Of a stretch of 64,000 nucleotides of DNA, positions 12,073-23,506 are shown piece after piece. The first letter of the stretch is position 1. Each line of letters opens with the position of its first letter. The translations under genes and the position numbers were made by a program. The stretch comes from Asterias rubens (lineage: Eukaryota > Echinodermata > Asteroidea > Forcipulatida > Asteriidae): contig NC_047064.1 in assembly GCF_902459465.1 (NCBI RefSeq), forward strand, positions 3,870,762-3,934,761, written 5' to 3'. The notes under the pieces are model-generated. The model was not told the origin of the DNA and searched no databases. It saw nothing but the letters and a program-made list of their open reading frames with translations.

Positions 12073-12492
12073 TGCACTCATAGAGTTATATATAAGAACT
12101 AGAGGGCGCACTGGTGATGTTGCTTGCACAAACGCGACGGGAATACGAAACACACGTAGGAGTTTGTGTTTATTGAACGCTATCATGATGCTGTTCTGTC
12201 AACTTACAAAATGGCCGCACAAACACACACTGGGTGCGGTCGTTTAGCTTCCCTGGGTCAACCCCTGTGTGTGGCGGTTATTTTTTTCAAGGATGAACTT
12301 TGGCAAATAATTACCCACGTTCGTCCTGGAAAAAAAAATTGCTACATGCCGGGGTCGACCCAGGGAAGCTAAACGAGCGCACCCACTGTGGGATGCCTGT
12401 TTTGTCAACTTAGAAAATGGCCACCTGCTCGCATGCCGAGGCGCATATATAGGCCAGTGCACTCTCTAGTTCTTATATATAACTCTATGCTT
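12073..12492. repeat. Foldback element with two nested inverted repeats
   Basis: Outer arms CATAGAGTTATATATAAGAAC (from 12079) and GTTCTTATATATAACTCTATG (to 12489) extend into AGTGCAC-type sequence for about 40 bp each. A second inverted pair, GGTCGTTTAGCTTCCCTGGG (near 12238) and CCCAGGGAAGCTAAACGAGC (near 12360), lies inside. No transposase frame is present. Confidence 0.78.
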
Positions 12493-13206
12493 GCACTAGA
12501 GCCCCTTGCACACAGGCTCACCATTTAAGGCACCACACCACAATCCTCAATAATTTGCTAAACATACATTCAATGAGTGCCAACATAGAAATAGAAATAT
12601 AGGCATGAAATTACAGGCCTGTATGCTTCGCTTTTAAAGGGCAAGGGCACCAAGGCTTTCTGTAAGGGCCAAATATCATGACTGAAGTGCCCTTGTGCAA
12701 CATGAAATTGGCCCTGCCCCTCCCAAGACATAATTCCAGGTCTGACCAAAATATTGGACAAACTAGGGTGACACATAAGTGTGTGATGCTAAGCAAAAGA
12801 AGTTGGCATTTAATAAAGTCAAGGTATTTTACACAAAATTCCTTACTTTGGCTTACTCCATGATTACTACCTCCTTCACATTCAAAAGGCTTCCGTTTTT
12901 TCTTCTTCTTCCATCCCAAGTAAAATACAAGAAATATTCAGTTAGTATAAAAAAGCTGTACATTATTATGAAATAAATGCTAAAATAGAATAATGTTAAT
13001 AAACTATTGGTATAAATAGGCATTACTATATACAAATGAGTTGAAGTGTGACTGAATCCCACAATGGGCAGCTTACTTATTTTAAGCAACAACAAAAATG
13101 TTGAATTTGTGACAATTTGGCCCGAAGAGACATATCTTCTCTTTGTACCATAGCAGGGCTCTGAATTTTACACTGGACCGCAGTTTCAATGTCGGGCCAG
13201 TAGACT

Positions 13207-13372
13207 TGGCTCATACTTCCTGCGAATGCGAATTTCAACATCACAAATTTGCAACAAATAATTTGCTACAGTTGACTTGTGCTGAACTCTTGCAAAACAT
13301 TCACTTGCAAACACAGCCCTGTGTCGTCACAATTCGTATCGGATTCGCAGGAAGTATGAACCAACCTTTATG
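13207..13372. repeat. MITE family I, copy 1
   Basis: Arms TGGCTCATACTTCCTGCGAA and TTCGCAGGAAGTATGAACCA enclose an AT-rich centre. Confidence 0.72.
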
Positions 13373-13408
13373 ACCGCACAAGTCTGGTGAGCTTGTGTTT
13401 TTCAATGG

Positions 13409-13553
13409 GAGACTTTCTGGGACGATAGAGGGCAGCAGACTTACCGGGTAAATCCATTGTTCTCAGAATTATGCGCATGTTCAGAACTACGTAAACAATG
13501 GAAATTTACCCGGTATGTCTGCTGCCACCTAGCGTTGGAAAGTCTCCTATTGA
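13409..13553. repeat. Hairpin MITE family C, copy 1
   Basis: Near-palindrome of about 145 bp: GGGCAGCAGACTTACCGGGT at left and ACCCGGTATGTCTGCTGCC at right. Copies at 34284 and 41215. Confidence 0.78.
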
Positions 13554-13763
13554 ATAACAATACCTCACTGTGAAGTATCTTGAACATAAACAAATGTTCA
13601 AAATGTTTACTTTGAGTCTGAAAATTACCTTTTAATTCTTTTGAGTAATACTTAATACCTCAAAAGACAGATGAGACCAAACTTCTTCACAGAGTGTGTT
13701 CCGCATATTGTCAGTACTCGGTAAATGTTTCTTTCATTTTGAGTCCGGTCTTGTAAAAGCAAA

Positions 13764-13966
13764 AGACCGGTCCAGTAGGCTCCGCCTACGACGCACGTGT
13801 GAGCAAGAACCCGTGGGGCTCTCCAATGCCTTTCTGCACAACTCTGCCGCGCGTGCAAAGCATAGGCGCACGCATGTCGGACCTTAGTGTCGGACCTTCG
13901 TTGCGTTGTGATTGGTCAATAGGCGATGGGGCGGAGCTTAATGGATCGGTCTTTTCTGGTCTAGCC
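13764..13966. repeat. MITE family D, copy 1
   Basis: Inverted ends AAGACCGGTCCAGTAGGCTC and GCTTAATGGATCGGTCTTTT; interior GTGGGGCTCTCCAATGCCTT and two GTCGGACCTT motifs. Second copy at 35977-36170. Confidence 0.78.
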
Positions 13967-14266
13967 AACATTTTTTAGTTACAAGCCACTTGTAACCTTG
14001 TGGATTTTTCTAACAAATTCAAGCCGTGCACGGGAAATTCAAAAATCCTTTGCAATTGCAAAGTACTTAAGGCATTTGTGTGAGTTAACAAAAAAATTGA
14101 ATTAGCAAGTTCAAGTTTTTTAATGCATTGCGACTACGTTTAGACTCGATTCAAGTTGGACTCTTCCGTGTTACAACCATACAGTATGCAGTTTTTGTGG
14201 AGAAAACTCTCAGTTAAAATTTGATAATTTACTTTCTTCAGAACAGCAAGTGCCTCAATAGACCCC

Positions 14267-14410
14267 TTGCATAATGCAAAATGACGCTGGGCTCACGTGC
14301 TCTTCTTACGCACAAAGAACAGCTATTTGCCTCCTTTGACCCCAGTGAGGGCGCTGTTGGACCCAAGTGAGGGCGCCTTTTGAGCGTGAGACGACACAGG
14401 GGTCTATTGA
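14267..14410. repeat. MITE family E, copy 1
   Basis: Ends CAATAGACCCCTTGCATAAT and ACACAGGGGTCTATTG; interior has two CAGTGAGGGCGC-like motifs. Ends about 200 bp before the RSU1 stop. Confidence 0.75.
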
Positions 14411-14615
14411 AGATCAACAATGACAAAGGTGAGAAAGATCTCCCAAGATTTCCCACATTCAAAACATTCTACACACTCCTCCGAGGGCTACAACCAAGTT
14501 TCTTGTTTCCAGAATAACGTCTTACTGTTGCTTTTTTTTTATAAATGAGGAAGATCTCGGACTGTTGAGACAAGAGAGAGCCTGGATATTTCAGGATTGG
14601 TACCTCCTTGTATAT

Positions 14616-17600
14616 TTACTTCTTTCCCCACACTTCTCGTCGACTGATCTTCTTGGCTCTGTTGTTGGTCTTCGGTGGAGGGGCGGCCCCAGCTTGGATG
14701 TGGCGACCGTACAAACTGGTTAAATCGAGAAAAGATATAGAATGAATACACTGAGCAGTTAACAACAAGCGAAGCATTCTCCCTTATCAGTGGTCTGCTG
14801 GCCAAATGTCAGTTTAACACCTTAGGACCAGTCAAACCTTGCCGAGCCAATATGGCTCATCAGGTATTGGCTCGGCAGGCCTGTGTTTATATCCAGTTTC
14901 CTTGGCATTAAACCACTCAGAATATTTCTATTCCCCCTGGACAGGATGCCAGTCAACCGCAGGTTACTCCCCAGCTCTCGTCAGTACCCCTGTTGTATTC
15001 CTGTGTGGAGAGAAGCAATTATGATAATGTGCCTTGGCTCAAGAACAAGTGTCGCTACAGACCAGGCCAGGATTCAAACACACATTCTGTACAGAACATG
15101 AGTCCAACACCCTAGACTGCTTGGCCACCACAACCCATTGTTTAAAGTTGAGCAGCACTATACAATGTTAGGCCAAAATCTTCACTTACTATTTGTACGT
15201 GTCTGATCTGATGTAATCAAAGACATGAGACACGCCCACCTGGAACTGGTCAGCAATGGGCGGGACCCAAGGGTTGTTCTCCGCCTTGAAGACCGTGTTG
15301 CCACTGAACAGGTCAATCTTGCCTATTAGAGTGAATTGAAAGATTTAAAGTGTAAATAACTACTGATAATAAAATACATTGTCTGGGTCATGACCTGCCA
15401 ATATTTCAAATAGACCTTCAACAACTTGTTACCATCTCTGTCAACTTGCAGGAAGTTAGTTAAATACCAGTCAGAATGTCAGTAGCAATTACAGAGTCTC
15501 ACTCTGTTCTATTTATTGATTTCCACATTATTCAAATATTACATCAGAAGCATTGCAATATCTTCACGTTTGTTATTATTAAGGGTATAAAAGGGTAGCG
15601 ACGAGTTCTTACATGACCGTTTAAAGCCGGCAGGGTCGAATTGCCATGTGATGGGCCTTTAGCGCACGGCAACGACCCTGCAAGGTTTTAAACGGACGTT
15701 TAAGAGCGAGTCACTACTCTTTTGTTCCCATTCATAAATGCCCTTTTGTTAAAAAACGTCAACAAAATATAATTACAGACACTTGAAAATTTGAGGTTTG
15801 AAATATTTTTTTCAAAAACTTTGTGAAGAGTCTGTTGCGCGTGGGTTGTGTGTACGCGCGCGCGCTTAGAAACAGATCACGCGCACCCGCTTAGAAGCAG
15901 ATTACGCGCTGTTACTAATAGCTATGAATTGCTTTCCGCGTGATAATCTTGCGCGCCTGACACGCAGAAGCCAGCCGGTTATAAACACTGGTCATTATTA
16001 ACCGTTTAAACACCCCCACGTGACGCCCTCTCCACCAATAGGAGTAGAGAAACTGTCTGGGGTATTTATGAATATTATATATATGTCTAGTATTTAAATC
16101 AGGGATGCCTTATATAAGAACTTAATCACTGTACATGGAGCTTGCAAACCCGAGGAAGCCTGTAAACAAGGGTGTGAACTATGTGAATCAGGAAAATACA
16201 GGGTTAACCCCTACTCTTCCATGATAAAATTGTTCTGGGTTCTTTTATGTGCACTACCAATTCTAGTACACGCTTACCCTAGGAACTACAGTTTCATGTC
16301 CGATTTGAAAGGGACACAAATTATGGTTGAGAAAGTAGACATGGCAGAGCTTAAGACTGATGCTCTTAACCGCTCGGGCACAACACACCACAACAGAGGA
16401 GTGAAAACTGCCAGAAGAACCCATAAAGCGTGCAATTCTCCATGAGCTATAGAAAATGCAGCAACGAGCACCGTGATAGGATGCCCACCATAATTTATGT
16501 TTAAAAAGCCTTCCACGGCGCTTTTATACAGTGTAATTTTTGAAGATTTCTGAAGATTATTGTTGCATGTAACCTTTTGGAAGTCAATTGCATGTATGCA
16601 ATTTTACTTCCAAAATGCCCCAGCATAGCCTAGTGTGACATCAGGGCAAGAGGTCTTCGTCAGATTTCCATCATGAAAGTTGAAATTCCACTTACCCAGT
16701 TCTGGGGGTAGAACGGTGAGTCTGTTTCCCTGAATATGAAGCTCCTTCATTTTTTGCAGATCCCCGATAGCCTTTGGTAGAGCTATTAACTCATTGTCTC
16801 TCATTGCCAGCTGCGAGAAGAAATATATTGAACTATTAGTAAGTCTAGTAATTAACTGTTGAACTTCATTTTAAGTACAATTTCCTATGAGTTTAGTTAA
16901 CTTTAAATCGAGTGGTAAGTAATAACATTACAGACACAGACACAGCCACACAAACAGACAGACATCATTTTGCAAATTATTCAGAGATAAAGGATGAATC
17001 CATCAAGCAAAACAAAACAGAGATTAGGGACATGATCATCGACGGTATGCGGCGCAAGCAGCACTCATGGCGCTGCTGTACAAAAAACAACCAACAAGCA
17101 AATAAAAGTAGCATCACATAATTAGAAAATTGAGTCAACAAAATGCTTCTTTATGCAGATGAGTTTTCAAACTGTTCTTGAATATGCCAAATGAAAGGCA
17201 CATGAGATGTGATGGAAGTGTCGTGGTCGAGCAGTTAAGAGCACCGAATTCAAACTCTGGTGTTTCTGATCAGCAGAGTGTGGGTTCGAATCCCCAGCCG
17301 TGACACTTGTGTCCTTAAGCAAGACACTTTACCATTGCTTCGTCCTTCAGATGGGACGTAAAGCAGTTGGTCCCATGTGTTGTGTAACCCATGTAAAAGA
17401 ACCCAGTGCACTTAATCGAAAAGAGAAGGGGTTCGCCCCGGTGTTCCTGGCTGTGGCTGCTGTATGCACCTTGTAAACCCTTATAAGGTGCTAACTAATT
17501 AGGTCTCAAAATTCATCACTGCAATAACCTATCTTTCTGAAAGTTTGTATATATACTCAGCGCCTTGAGTACCTTGTTTGGTAGATACATGCGCTATATA

Positions 17601-20600
17601 AGACTTCAATCCTATTACCAATGCACTCATAGTGTGTACCATGGCTAAATGGCGATGAGCAGACAGAAAGGGAAGGTACAGCGAAAACCCGACTGTGGTC
17701 ATAAGCTGTAAAGCTTTATGTTTTTTTCTTTCCCATCTTTGTGTCATGTGGGGTCACAAGTGAACAAACTATGGGCAGCCATCAAGTGAAAAATCAGACA
17801 CAAATTTGTTTGTGTTAATTTTATTGGCTTTGATGAAATTTGACAAGTACTAGATAATAAAAAAAAAACTGTGATGAACTTGGATAATACTTTTCCTACA
17901 ACAAATCAATTTTGTTTTTAAAACACAATTGAGCTGAGTGATAAATCTTTCAAACTTGGCTTTCATGGCTTTTTCTGGAACATGACTGAGTGTGCAGTGT
18001 GCACTTCCACGTTCTAATACGTAGTTGTTTTCTCTCTAGTGAAAATAATGGCTGTTACTTACCACTTCTAATTTGCTTAGCTGACCAACATCTTCAGGGA
18101 TGATCTCAAAATCGTTGTCGGAAAAATATATCCCTCTCATTGATTCTGCCATAACAAAAAGAAAGAAGATACTTAATTATTTCACACAGGAACAATTAAC
18201 AATGTAGAAAATCTTAGCTGAATAAACAGTGTAACCAGGGTCCATTAATGTGAAATTTCATACTTAGTTATAGTCACCACTCTACGTTAATTGAAGAATG
18301 CTTATTAATGTCGAGGTAACACGAAGAAATCCAATCTCAATTTCATAGAGCTGCTTTATTTGGCAAAAAGTAGAAGGATACCAGCCATAGATGATGCATT
18401 TGAGACAGTTTTCTTTGTGAGTTGGGGTTAAATAAAGAAAAATTTACTAGTGCAGGGTTTGAACCAATAATCTTCGGATTAATTTGCCAGCGCTCTACTA
18501 ACTGAGCTATCTAGCCCTAAGCATAATTTTGCAATGCTTAGCCAACTTTTGAACTTTTACAGGCTCAGGGCCTTTGTGATTTGGGGTTGAATCAAGAAAA
18601 AATTTACTAGTGCAGGGTTTGAACCAACAATCTTCGGATTAACTTGCCAGCGCTCTACTAACTGAGCTATCTAGCCCTCAGCATAATTTTGCAATGCTTA
18701 GCCAACTTTTGAACTTTTACAGGCTCAGGGCCTTTGTGATTTGGGGTTGAATCAAGAAAAATTTACTAGTGCAGGGTTTGAACCAACAACCTTCGGATTA
18801 ACTTGCCAGCGCTCTACTAACTGAGCTATCTAGCCCTAAGCATAATTTTGCAATGCTTAGCAAATTTTTGAACTTTTACAGGCCCTGATGCTTACAGTAA
18901 AAAAACAGAGAAGAGAAATACAAAAACAACTTACCAAGAAGAAAGAAGTTTCCAGGGAGACTGTTTTCATTCAGGTTGTTGTACGTTGCATCCAGGACCT
19001 CAAGCTTAGGGAAGGCACCAAAGCCTCTCGGCAAACTGTACAAACGGTTCATTCTAGGGAAAAAGAATAAGATAACGATGTATTTTTTATTATATGCATC
19101 ATGACTACAATTCTTTGGATGTTGAAACAAACAGCGTCGTATACAGGTACAATTATACTTGCATTGCAGTAACAGATTAACAAGACCAACTAGTAGTATG
19201 ATTTGATTGATCCAACTTCATTTATATTAATAGCTGGGTTTTCCTCTCCTATCCAAATGTAATATTCTTGGTTGGAATTGGGTCCTTCTTCCTCACGTAC
19301 GTGCGGAGTAGTAGTAGTAAGTATAGTAAGTTAATCGGGAGGGCTTGAACTTGAAGTTGACGTTGAATAATTAAAGTTCGCCACAGAACAAACAAATGAC
19401 AAGTTGAACTCGAAAGTAAGTTGATGTCACGATAAATGATTTTATTAAGAGTTCTCTTCTCGAACCCTCCTGTTCTCCAGTCTAGCTCAAACTAAACTCC
19501 TCCTTTTTCATTCCTTTTCTTTATTCCAAACCTTGTTATTAATCATCTTCTAAATCACAATATTCTTAATTCCAAACCAACCGCGCGCACGCTCACGCTT
19601 AGTAATTAGCTCACGCTTTGCAGTTGGTTTAGGGTACATGTAGATCACTACAACTAGATAAGGTCATTCTCCTCTTCACCAGAGCCCTATTTTATAAACA
19701 TGTTAATCAGAAAATATTGCTTAGCAAATTTGTTTGCTAAGCAAAAAAATGAGTGGGGCACCAGTCACATCACAACAAAGTAAACTTTATGGAATTTTGA
19801 TGGTAACCAGTTTCTGTTCAGCAAATCCAAATTCTTCTGTGCTTCGCAAGTTGTTATGCTTATATACAGGCTTTAGAAAATTGGGACCAGCAGGATCTTT
19901 CCTTATGATGGTTTAAGTAATACTTACCCAACATTGAGGTACTTGAGACTTTGCATGGAGCTAATGTTCGTTGGGAGCTCTTCAATGTGATTATTGAACA
20001 AGTTGAGCGTCTCTAGGGAGACAAGCTCCACAATGTTTGGTGGAAGAACTGCAAGAAAGTAAATATTAACATCGACAAGTTAACATCACACAACCTTTCT
20101 GTTTTAACTTAAAGACACTGGACATCTTTGGTAATTGTCAAAGAACAGTCTTCTCACTTGGTGTATCTCAACTTATGCACAAAATAACAATCCTAAATTC
20201 AATTGGTCGTCAAAGTTGCGAGATAAATAATGGAAGAAAAAACACCCTTGTCACACGAAGTTGTGTGCTTTCAGATGCTTGATTTCAAGACCTCAATATT
20301 TTACTGAGAAATTACTTCTTGCTAAAAAACTACGTTACTTCAGAGGGAACCATTTTTTAAAATGTTTTAAATACTCTCAACAGCTCTCCATTGCTTGTTA
20401 CCAATTAAGTTTTTATGCTAACAATTATTTCGAGCAAATTACCAATAGTGTCCAGTGTCTCTAAGTTTCTTTCTTTGTAACTGTATGTTGGCTAAACTTT
20501 GTATCACTTCTTCCAACATCTTCCCTTTTAAATTACAGATCTGCCATCAGATAGTCTGTCTTGGTTCAGCCCACTTTTTTCAACATAAAGAAACTTTAGT

Positions 20601-21750
20601 TTTTTGTTAAAATGAACCTAAATACAATGTTAAAAGTGGTTGTGTGTGTTTTGATGATGGTGGGTGTTTTTTTGCTGGATCAATATTGGTTTTTTTTTAT
20701 TGTGTGTTTATGTGTGTCTGTTTTTTTTTTTTTGGGGGGGGGAGTACACGTCGTGGTTACAGGAAAAGCTGAAATGGATTTACCATCAATCTTGTTATGG
20801 CTTAACGTCAAGCGAGTCAGGTTTCGTAGCGTAACTGCAAAGGAAAGATACACCAAAAAATACTGTTAAGTTTCATAACACTAACTGTTATTAAAATGTA
20901 TTTTAAAATAGACAACCTTTTTGCTCGACCACAATTTATTCAGGAACAATTTGCAGAGTACCCCACAACTAAGTAGAGACCTAAAAAATAAAATATGGAT
21001 TCTTGTTCCATAGCTGACCTGGGCTAGGTGGGCCACTCCACAACACGGGAGAAATGGTGAAAAAACAATGTCTTCATTGTGACCTTGGCTATGCTTTTGA
21101 GTGAAATGGGATTCCACAAGTGCATGTGTAGAATAACCACTATGCTACTAGTCTAGGAAAAACAAGAAGCCGGTACCCAGAATTCAGACAAAATGTGTCA
21201 AATTTCACTAGTAAACACTTGCACGTACGTGCAAGTATGATTTAATATTAATAATTTACTTGCATAACCGACTAAACAGTTCTATTTAGAACAGTTTGGC
21301 GCGACGATATTGATGCGGTTATCGCATTAAAAAAGTGGAGGAATGTTTCTCTGACACTAACGGTAACACCAGCCACTATTTTGAGCAAAAGTAAAGGGTT
21401 GACAGTCATGATTGTTTGTGCTCAAAACTATAATTATAAAGCAACATTTACTCTGCAAAATTCAATAATGACAACTAGCTAGCCTAACTATACTTCAGCT
21501 TCAGACGTGGCTACTGTGTGCACCGAACTTAAACTACACATGTGTTGAAAATTATTTAGAATTACCGTAAACAACAAACAAACAACTGTCATTTCATTCT
21601 GTAAAATACTACATACATTACAAAACAATTCAGTCACTTACACAGTCCAGGGATGTCAGCCAGTCTATTGATGCCTCTATCGCTCAAATCCAGATCGGGA
21701 CTGTTGTGTTCCCTGGCCTCTTCCACTTGCTTTTTGACAGATTTAGACAT
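14616..21750 (-). CDS. RSU1: Ras suppressor protein 1, complete, 8 coding exons
   Basis: Coding exons (minus): 21750-21642, 20834-20784, 20048-19928, 19053-18935, 18145-18063, 16810-16696, 15322-15190, 14715-14616. All junctions have AG acceptors and GT donors, the phases agree, and the total is 831 nt (276 aa; human RSU1 has 277). The N-terminus MSKSVKKQVEEAREHN matches the family start. Leucine-rich repeats follow over about residues 37-215, including LTLSHNKID, FNNHIEELP, LPRGFGAFPKLEVLD, YFSDNDFEIIPEDVG and LHIQGNRLTVLPPELG. A C-terminal cap (AENNPWVPPIADQFQ) and a basic tail ending at TAA 14618-14616 complete it. In animals RSU1 binds the LIM5 domain of PINCH and so joins the ILK-PINCH-parvin adhesion complex; it also restrains Ras-driven transformation. 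Exon 2 is only 51 nt. Introns carry repeats, including a tRNA-like tandem array at 18420-18890. The gene is divergent from the snoRNA-host-like gene. Confidence 0.97.
15025..15135 (-). mobile_element. SINE head fragment (RSU1 last intron)
   Basis: GGCCAGGATTCAAACACACA and GACTGCTTGGCCACCACAAC. Confidence 0.55.
15582..15745. repeat. Palindromic MITE in RSU1 intron 7
   Basis: AAAGGGTAGCGACGAGTTCT at left and AAGAGCGAGTCACTACTCTT at right, with GCAGGGTCG and CGACCCTGC inside. A partial relative is at 51953-52068 in the carrier gene. Confidence 0.6.
16130..16260 (-). mobile_element. Fragment of the minisatellite-type SINE (RSU1 intron 6)
   Basis: Minus-strand match to the 49180-49300 sequence: GGAGCTTGCAAACCCGAGGA, GGTTAACCCCTACTCTTCCA and GGGTTCTTTTATGTGCAC. 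It shows that one unit of the array occurs alone inside a SINE variant. Confidence 0.65.
17217..17620 (+). mobile_element. tRNA-derived SINE (RSU1 intron 5)
   Basis: Begins GTGTCGTGGTCGAGCAGTTA (A-box-like) with B box GGGTTCGAATCCC at about 17281. The body has AAGAGAAGGGGTTCGCCCCG and it ends in a CGCGCTATATAAG-type tail. The head resembles a tRNA-Leu. It lies antisense to RSU1. Confidence 0.8.
18420..18890 (-). repeat. Tandem array of three tRNA-like units, about 160-bp period (RSU1 intron 4)
   Basis: GCAGGGTTTGAACC starts at 18452, 18612 and 18771. The minus strand of each unit gives TAGCTCAGTTAGTAGAGCG (A box) and GTTGGTTCAAACCCTGC (B box). Around the anticodon the sequence resembles tRNA-Asn (GTTAATCCGAAG). 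The units carry linkers such as ATAATTTTGCAATGCTTAGC. A decayed piece of the same repeat lies at 35797-35845. Confidence 0.75.
20109..20464 (+). repeat. MITE family A copy in RSU1 intron 2
   Basis: TTAAAGACACTGGACATCTT at the left and AGTGTCCAGTGTCTCTAAG at the right; the central hairpin is partly lost. Confidence 0.75.
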
Positions 21751-22160
21751 TGTAGGAACAAGAACAATAAAATAAATTGCAAAAAATGTTACAAAATGTA
21801 GAACACCGGAAGAAAAATGCGAAAAACCAACTCCGTTTTTCTGTATCAGATAACGTTGAGTGGGTTGAAACCGGAAGTGCCGAGGAACACCTCTGAGGTC
21901 AAGATTTCGCGCCAGTAAAAATAGTTCCATACTGTCCCTTTTTAGGACATTAAACTCCTTTAAACCCCAATTTAGAGTTTACAAACACAAATTTACAATT
22001 TATTGTAAATACAACAATATCTTTAAGGCAGGTTTTAAGTAATTTGAGATTTTGGCGAATTGATATTTCAAGTTATTTCCGGTAAACTAGTCTCCCATAA
22101 TGCAGTGGACGACTACCGAGTTCATTTTACAGAAAAGCATCTTGGCGGAAGGAAGGTTGG
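21751..22160. promoter_or_regulatory. Probable shared divergent promoter of RSU1 and the snoRNA-host-like gene
   Basis: The RSU1 start codon (21750, minus) and the first plausible leader of the plus-strand snoRNA-host-like gene (about 22086-22160) lie within roughly 400 bp. No TATA box at a usual distance is evident. A possible plus-strand leader donor (GGAAG followed by GTTGGT) occurs near 22156. The bidirectional role is inferred from gene arrangement only. Confidence 0.35.
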
Positions 22161-23129
22161 TGTCACGTTTCTGGAATTGTTGAAATATTTTAACCGATGA
22201 TTCATTTTTCCATGTGTATTGTAATGTTTTTCGTTGCTGTAAAGATAGCAGACAATATTTTTCTTGAGGTTGTGTTTTGATTACATCTCTTTACTATTAA
22301 ATAATTGCGCGAAAAAGTGTGTTTTTCTGTTAAAATGTCAAGGATCTAATTTGGTATTTTACTTATTTCCTTCTTTGCCCCACCCAAACCATGATGTGGA
22401 TAAAATAAACAGCTTAATTTGATTGAAATTTTAATTTACTTGTAAAACTAAAATAACAAAAATTGTAATTTTGTTCAGGTCAAAACTAGGAAAAGTATGT
22501 AGCTGGCCATGCCAGGCAGGGTGGTAGACCCAATTCTTTTGTTCTTCTAAACTAATGTAAATTGTAATATTTGACTTTATTTGAATTTGATTGAGTTTTT
22601 GTCTTTGTTTGAGCATAGAATGGTTTGAGGAGGGAAGGCAAGCCCGTAATTCGGCTTGCTGGTTGGGGGGGGGGGGGGGTGTTTAATCATTTTTTAATAA
22701 TATATTAAAAGGCTAAATAAAGTCATCCAAAATTCAAATTAAAATGCAAAAGGGCAAAAATCAAAACGGCTTGTGTTGCGCCTTCATTTTAAAACTTATT
22801 TTCCAACTTCCCCCAAAAACAAAAATAAATAAATAAATAGGCCCTAAATAATTATAAATAATATATAAAATAACTGAAAAAATAAGAAATAAATAATCAA
22901 AAAACAAAGCAACCTTTTGAGATCAAAACATTTTTAATTTAGGGGTACATGAAAAGATGACAAACCAAGGCATTACTTCCTTGAATAACACAAAACCCAG
23001 ACAACTGTTTATCTCGACTTGAGAATAAATTCTTAAATTTACACTATCATTAAATAGTAATGCCAGCGAGGTGGTGGTAAATGATTGAGTAAAGCCAAGG
23101 TAAACTGTGCCGACAATCCTTTTTGGTTC

Positions 23130-23506
23130 TATAAATATTGGCTTTTAAAGCAAAAAATTTGCTTAAGCACGAAAATAGCTCGCTTATTTTACACATGTTA
23201 ATGGCCAAAATTTCATGCCGTATACATTGCTTGTGACTTGTATTTGGCTGTTGTTTACTTAGCATAACAACTGAGTGGAGTCTTGGCCGGTAGTCTGATT
23301 TGGAAAAGTTTCCGTATGGCGCCACCACTTTTTCATTCGAAATAAAATAATATAGTATCTAATTTACCTGATTGATATATCCCTTTTTGTAAAAATGAGT
23401 GAAAAAGTGGTGGCGCCATACGGAAAGTTATCCTCTGATTTTACTAAGCAATAATTTGTTTGTTTAAGCAAAATTTTGTGCTTAAGCAGCTCTATGAAAT
23501 TGGGCC
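23130..23506. repeat. MITE family G with a nested family H MITE
   Basis: Same body as the 8838 element, but interrupted after TAGTCTGATTT by a 130-bp palindromic element and resuming with TCTGATTTTACTAAGC. The short repeated TCTGATTT at both sides looks like a target duplication. Confidence 0.7.
23303..23432. repeat. MITE family H (nested insertion)
   Basis: Inverted ends TTTCCGTATGGCGCCACCAC and GTGGTGGCGCCATACGGAAA, about 130 bp. A half copy with the same end lies at 43757-43862 in HAT1 intron 1. Confidence 0.75.

Larger units (their letters stand above)
5432..14615. other. HIGD1 3' UTR and gene-poor interval full of repeats
   Basis: No exon with convincing protein similarity was found on either strand across about 9 kb between the HIGD1 stop and the RSU1 stop. 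The interval is AT-rich and holds the MITE, SINE, foldback and minisatellite copies listed separately. The first few hundred bases presumably are HIGD1 3' UTR. AATAAA-type signals are seen only later (near 7522 and 7640), so the transcript end is not fixed. The open frames here are short, lack family similarity and mostly lie inside repeats. Confidence 0.6.

Noticed and set aside
17217-17300. Candidate tRNA-Leu gene
   Set aside because: Same head occurs at many places with a conserved 300-bp body and tail, so it is a SINE head, not a tRNA gene.
20612-20869. 85-codon plus-strand ORF overlapping RSU1 exon 2
   Set aside because: Low-complexity Val/Phe/Gly stretch over GT-rich repeats; the supported coding exon is on the other strand.
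22655-22680. Poly-G tract and other G or C runs (20735, 39063, 45411, 50229, 53034)
   Set aside because: Simple homopolymer runs prone to sequencing error; no function supported.
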